Shown here one piece after another: positions 40,933 to 43,128 of a stretch of DNA of 43,128 bases. The notes beneath the pieces are model-generated. The model saw nothing but the letters and a program-made list of their open reading frames with translations, made no database searches and was not told the DNA's origin. The position numbers and the translations under genes were made by a program. Within the stretch, counting starts at the first letter, position 1; the number at the start of each line of letters is the position of its first letter. Source of the DNA: JAWUWD01 sp034112085 (GTDB taxonomy: Bacteria > Bacteroidota > Bacteroidia > Cytophagales > Cyclobacteriaceae); contig JAWUWD010000044.1 in the NCBI GenBank assembly GCA_034112085.1, positions 1-43,128 of the forward strand, read 5' to 3'.

Positions 40933-43128
40933 TTAGAATTTAACATTGTATGTCACTGATGGAAGTATTGGAAACAAGGAGATCTTTCGGGTCTCTTTCT
41001 GATTAGTATCGGTTACTTGACCGTCACTATCCTCTACTTGTCTGGTATATACAGAGAATATGTTTTTACGATTATAGGCGTTGTAGATGGAGAAGTTCCA
41101 TGAGCCTTTCCACCTTCGACCTTCATTCTTTCTTGGGGTCAAAGTAGCCGATAAGTCCAATCTATGGAATGAGGGAAGGGTAAACCCATTTCTCTCAGTA
41201 TAGTAGTCCGCCAAATAATTATCACCAAACTGATAATTTGCTGATGGCACGGTCAATGGTCTTCCTGTGCTATAGGTGAAATTAGCTCCAAATGTCCACT
41301 TTTCATTGTGCTCAAAAGTACCTACCGCGTTGAAACTATTTCTACGATCATAGTTGGCTAAGAATGCTTTTCCCTGATTGACATCGGGAACAGTTCGTTG
41401 CGTTTTTGACCAAGTATAGCTGGCAAATCCAGTGAGCTTCCCTTCTTTTTTATTGACCATCAACTCGAGACCATACGAATCCGATTCACCTTGTCTAAAC
41501 TCGGTAGCTAAGTCTTCATTAAAGAAAATTTGCGCATTGTCGGCAAAGTCTGTCACATTTTGCATCTCTTTGTAATAAACTTCAGTAGAGAATTCATATT
41601 GATTGTCATTCATATTCTTGAAGTACCCAAGTGCCACTTGATCAGCCAGTTGTGGCTTCAAGTAATACCCGCTAGGTGCCCAGGTGTTGAAAGGAACGGG
41701 TACTGTACCACTCGAAATCAAGTGTGTATTCTGCACCATCCTGTTATAAGAAGCCTTAATAGAACTACTCGCATCCAACATATATCTAATAGAGAATCTA
41801 GGTTCAAAGTTGACATACGTTTTGATTTTCTCCCATTGATCGAATTGTAAAGTATCCGTACGAATGATCTGCTGATTGTTAGTTCGGTCCAAGTAATCAT
41901 AGACACTTCCCTTGCCGACTGCTTGGAAAATGGAGAGTCGGGCTCCATACTTTAGAGTGATCTTATCTGAGAGTCTCTGTTGATTACCGACATAAAGGGC
42001 ATGATCCAGTGCGTATTCTTCTTGCAATTCCAACCCAATATTGATTGACCCTTCCTGTGGCTTTATTTTGCCTGGGCTAAATTTTCTCAAAGTGAAATGA
42101 TAGCCAAAAGAAAGCTCATTTTGTGGATTGAGAAAGTAAGTCAAATCTTCCTTAAAAGAATACTCTTGAAGCTGAGAGGTCCAAAGAAATCCACTTGCTT
42201 CATCCTTCAATTCAAGTCCATAGTCAAAAGTACTGGCTATCAAGCTTGTGTTAGAGAATAGCCGATCATTAAATAAGTGGTTCCAACGAAAAGTAGCGGT
42301 TCGATTTCCCCAGTCAAAACCAAAAGTATTGTCAAAGCTAAAATCATCACGACCTGCATAAAGTGATACAAAGAACCTATTCTTGTTGTTAATGCGCCAG
42401 TTCATTTTTGCATTGACATCATAAAAGTATACTGAACTCTTCTCTCCAGCCGCTTTCAAGAACAAGTCGACATACGACCTCCTAGCCGATACTATAAATG
42501 AACTCTTATCCTTTTTGATAGGGCCTTCGATCATCAAGCGACTTGCCAGCATCCCCAATCCAGCAGAACCGCTTAGTTTTTGATTATTTCCATCTTTAGT
42601 TCTCACATCTAGTATCGATGACAATCGACCACCATATTGGGAAGGGATTCCTCCTTTGTATAATTCAGAATCTTTGATGACGTCTGCATTGAAGACCGAG
42701 AATAGCCCAAATAAGTGGGATGGATCATATATCGGTGCTTCGTCAATCAATATAAGATTCTGATCAGCACTACCCCCTCTCACAAAAAACGCTGAAGTAC
42801 CTTCACCTGCACTCAATACTCCTGGAAGCATCTGTATGGTCTTGATGATATCGGGCTCTCCGAATAACGCAGGCAGCTTCTTTACTTGTTTTATATCTAA
42901 CGAATTGCGACTCATATTGATGTCAGTAACATTAGCATCCAAGGGATCTCCAGTGATCACAACTTCATCAATCTGTCTTGCTGACTCCACCAGATTGATA
43001 TTCATAGAAAGATTACTTGACAGGTTTATGGTTTCGAAGCTATGTTCAAATCCAATATAACTGTACTGAATATTGTATTCTCCTTCAGGAAGAGTCACCG
43101 AGTAAAACCCATAGGGGTTAGTTACGAC
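40933..43128 (-). CDS. TonB-dependent receptor (copy 2), N-terminus outside window
   Basis: The frame is open to the window edge. The visible part begins inside the carboxypeptidase-regulatory-like domain (NPYGFYSVTLPEGEYNI, matching the same place in copy 1). The plug domain follows with GVLSAGEGTSAFFVRGGS and KGGIPSQYGGRLSSILDV, then the barrel ending in TYNVKF. The GTG at 43098 is not a true start. About 45-60 residues (signal peptide and first strands) are missing. The plug is very similar to copy 1, and the barrel and extracellular loops are less so. The DUF4249 gene follows after 11 bases. The ligand is unknown. Confidence 0.92.
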   Translation of the reverse strand, partial: VVTNPYGFYSVTLPEGEYNIQYSYIGFEHSFETINLSSNLSMNINLVESARQIDEVVITGDPLDANVTDINMSRNSLDIKQVKKLPALFGEPDIIKTIQMLPGVLSAGEGTSAFFVRGGSADQNLILIDEAPIYDPSHLFGLFSVFNADVIKDSELYKGGIPSQYGGRLSSILDVRTKDGNNQKLSGSAGLGMLASRLMIEGPIKKDKSSFIVSARRSYVDLFLKAAGEKSSVYFYDVNAKMNWRINNKNRFFVSLYAGRDDFSFDNTFGFDWGNRTATFRWNHLFNDRLFSNTSLIASTFDYGLELKDEASGFLWTSQLQEYSFKEDLTYFLNPQNELSFGYHFTLRKFSPGKIKPQEGSINIGLELQEEYALDHALYVGNQQRLSDKITLKYGARLSIFQAVGKGSVYDYLDRTNNQQIIRTDTLQFDQWEKIKTYVNFEPRFSIRYMLDASSSIKASYNRMVQNTHLISSGTVPVPFNTWAPSGYYLKPQLADQVALGYFKNMNDNQYEFSTEVYYKEMQNVTDFADNAQIFFNEDLATEFRQGESDSYGLELMVNKKEGKLTGFASYTWSKTQRTVPDVNQGKAFLANYDRRNSFNAVGTFEHNEKWTFGANFTYSTGRPLTVPSANYQFGDNYLADYYTERNGFTLPSFHRLDLSATLTPRKNEGRRWKGSWNFSIYNAYNRKNIFSVYTRQVEDSDGQVTDTNQKETRKISLFPILPSVTYNVKF

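Overview
The window comes from an AT-rich chromosome of the phylum Bacteroidota, most likely a Cytophagia-type (Cytophagales) bacterium. The evidence is paired TonB-dependent receptor and DUF4249 lipoprotein genes, a PadR regulator with a prefix-domain FtsX permease, a large secreted Asp-box (VPS10/BNR-like) protein, a Bacteroidota-type arginine decarboxylase, promoter-like TTTG/TAnnTTTG boxes, and a general lack of strong Shine-Dalgarno sequences. No rRNA, tRNA, CRISPR array, transposase or prophage gene was seen. Coding density is high and no gene-free stretch exceeds about 235 bases.

Region 1 (1-1.3 kb) holds two small accessory genes: a membrane protein cut by the window edge and an AT-rich orphan. 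They are separated by an imperfect palindrome that resembles an integron attC site. Region 2 (1.4-16.3 kb) is mostly a leftward housekeeping block, with topoisomerase IV parE-parC and, 7.5 kb away, gyrA with a secreted TPR gene and a cysteine-cluster (YkgJ) gene. Between them lies a patchwork: an ECF sigma factor overlapping a membrane protein, a DUF1569 gene, an alkylglycerol-monooxygenase-like hydroxylase with a small lipoprotein, an unknown secreted protein and a TauE/SafE permease.

Region 3 (16.4-20.6 kb) is a divergent pair of units: an Omp85-like outer-membrane protein read from a TTG start, and two overlapping polytopic membrane proteins of DUF2157 type, the second ending in a glycine-rich tail. 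Region 4 (20.8-29.8 kb) looks like peptide catabolism in the cell envelope: an M19 dipeptidase lipoprotein with the giant Asp-box protein, and a prolidase-like amidohydrolase with an Xaa-Pro aminopeptidase. It is interrupted by a GAF-domain membrane sensor that has no output domain.

Region 5 (29.9-35.1 kb) contains padR plus a permease under a striking 16-bp inverted repeat that covers the predicted promoter, then arginine decarboxylase and a uracil-DNA-glycosylase-family gene. Region 6 (35.2 kb to the end) contains two paralogous TonB-receptor/DUF4249 pairs. Between them are a DUF1801 gene and a conserved-looking protein of unknown function in which I see the landmarks of a kinase (APH-like) fold. 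The best leads are that kinase-like gene, the padR operator, the inverted repeat abutting the start codon of the 36.1-38.5 kb receptor gene, and the attC-like palindrome.
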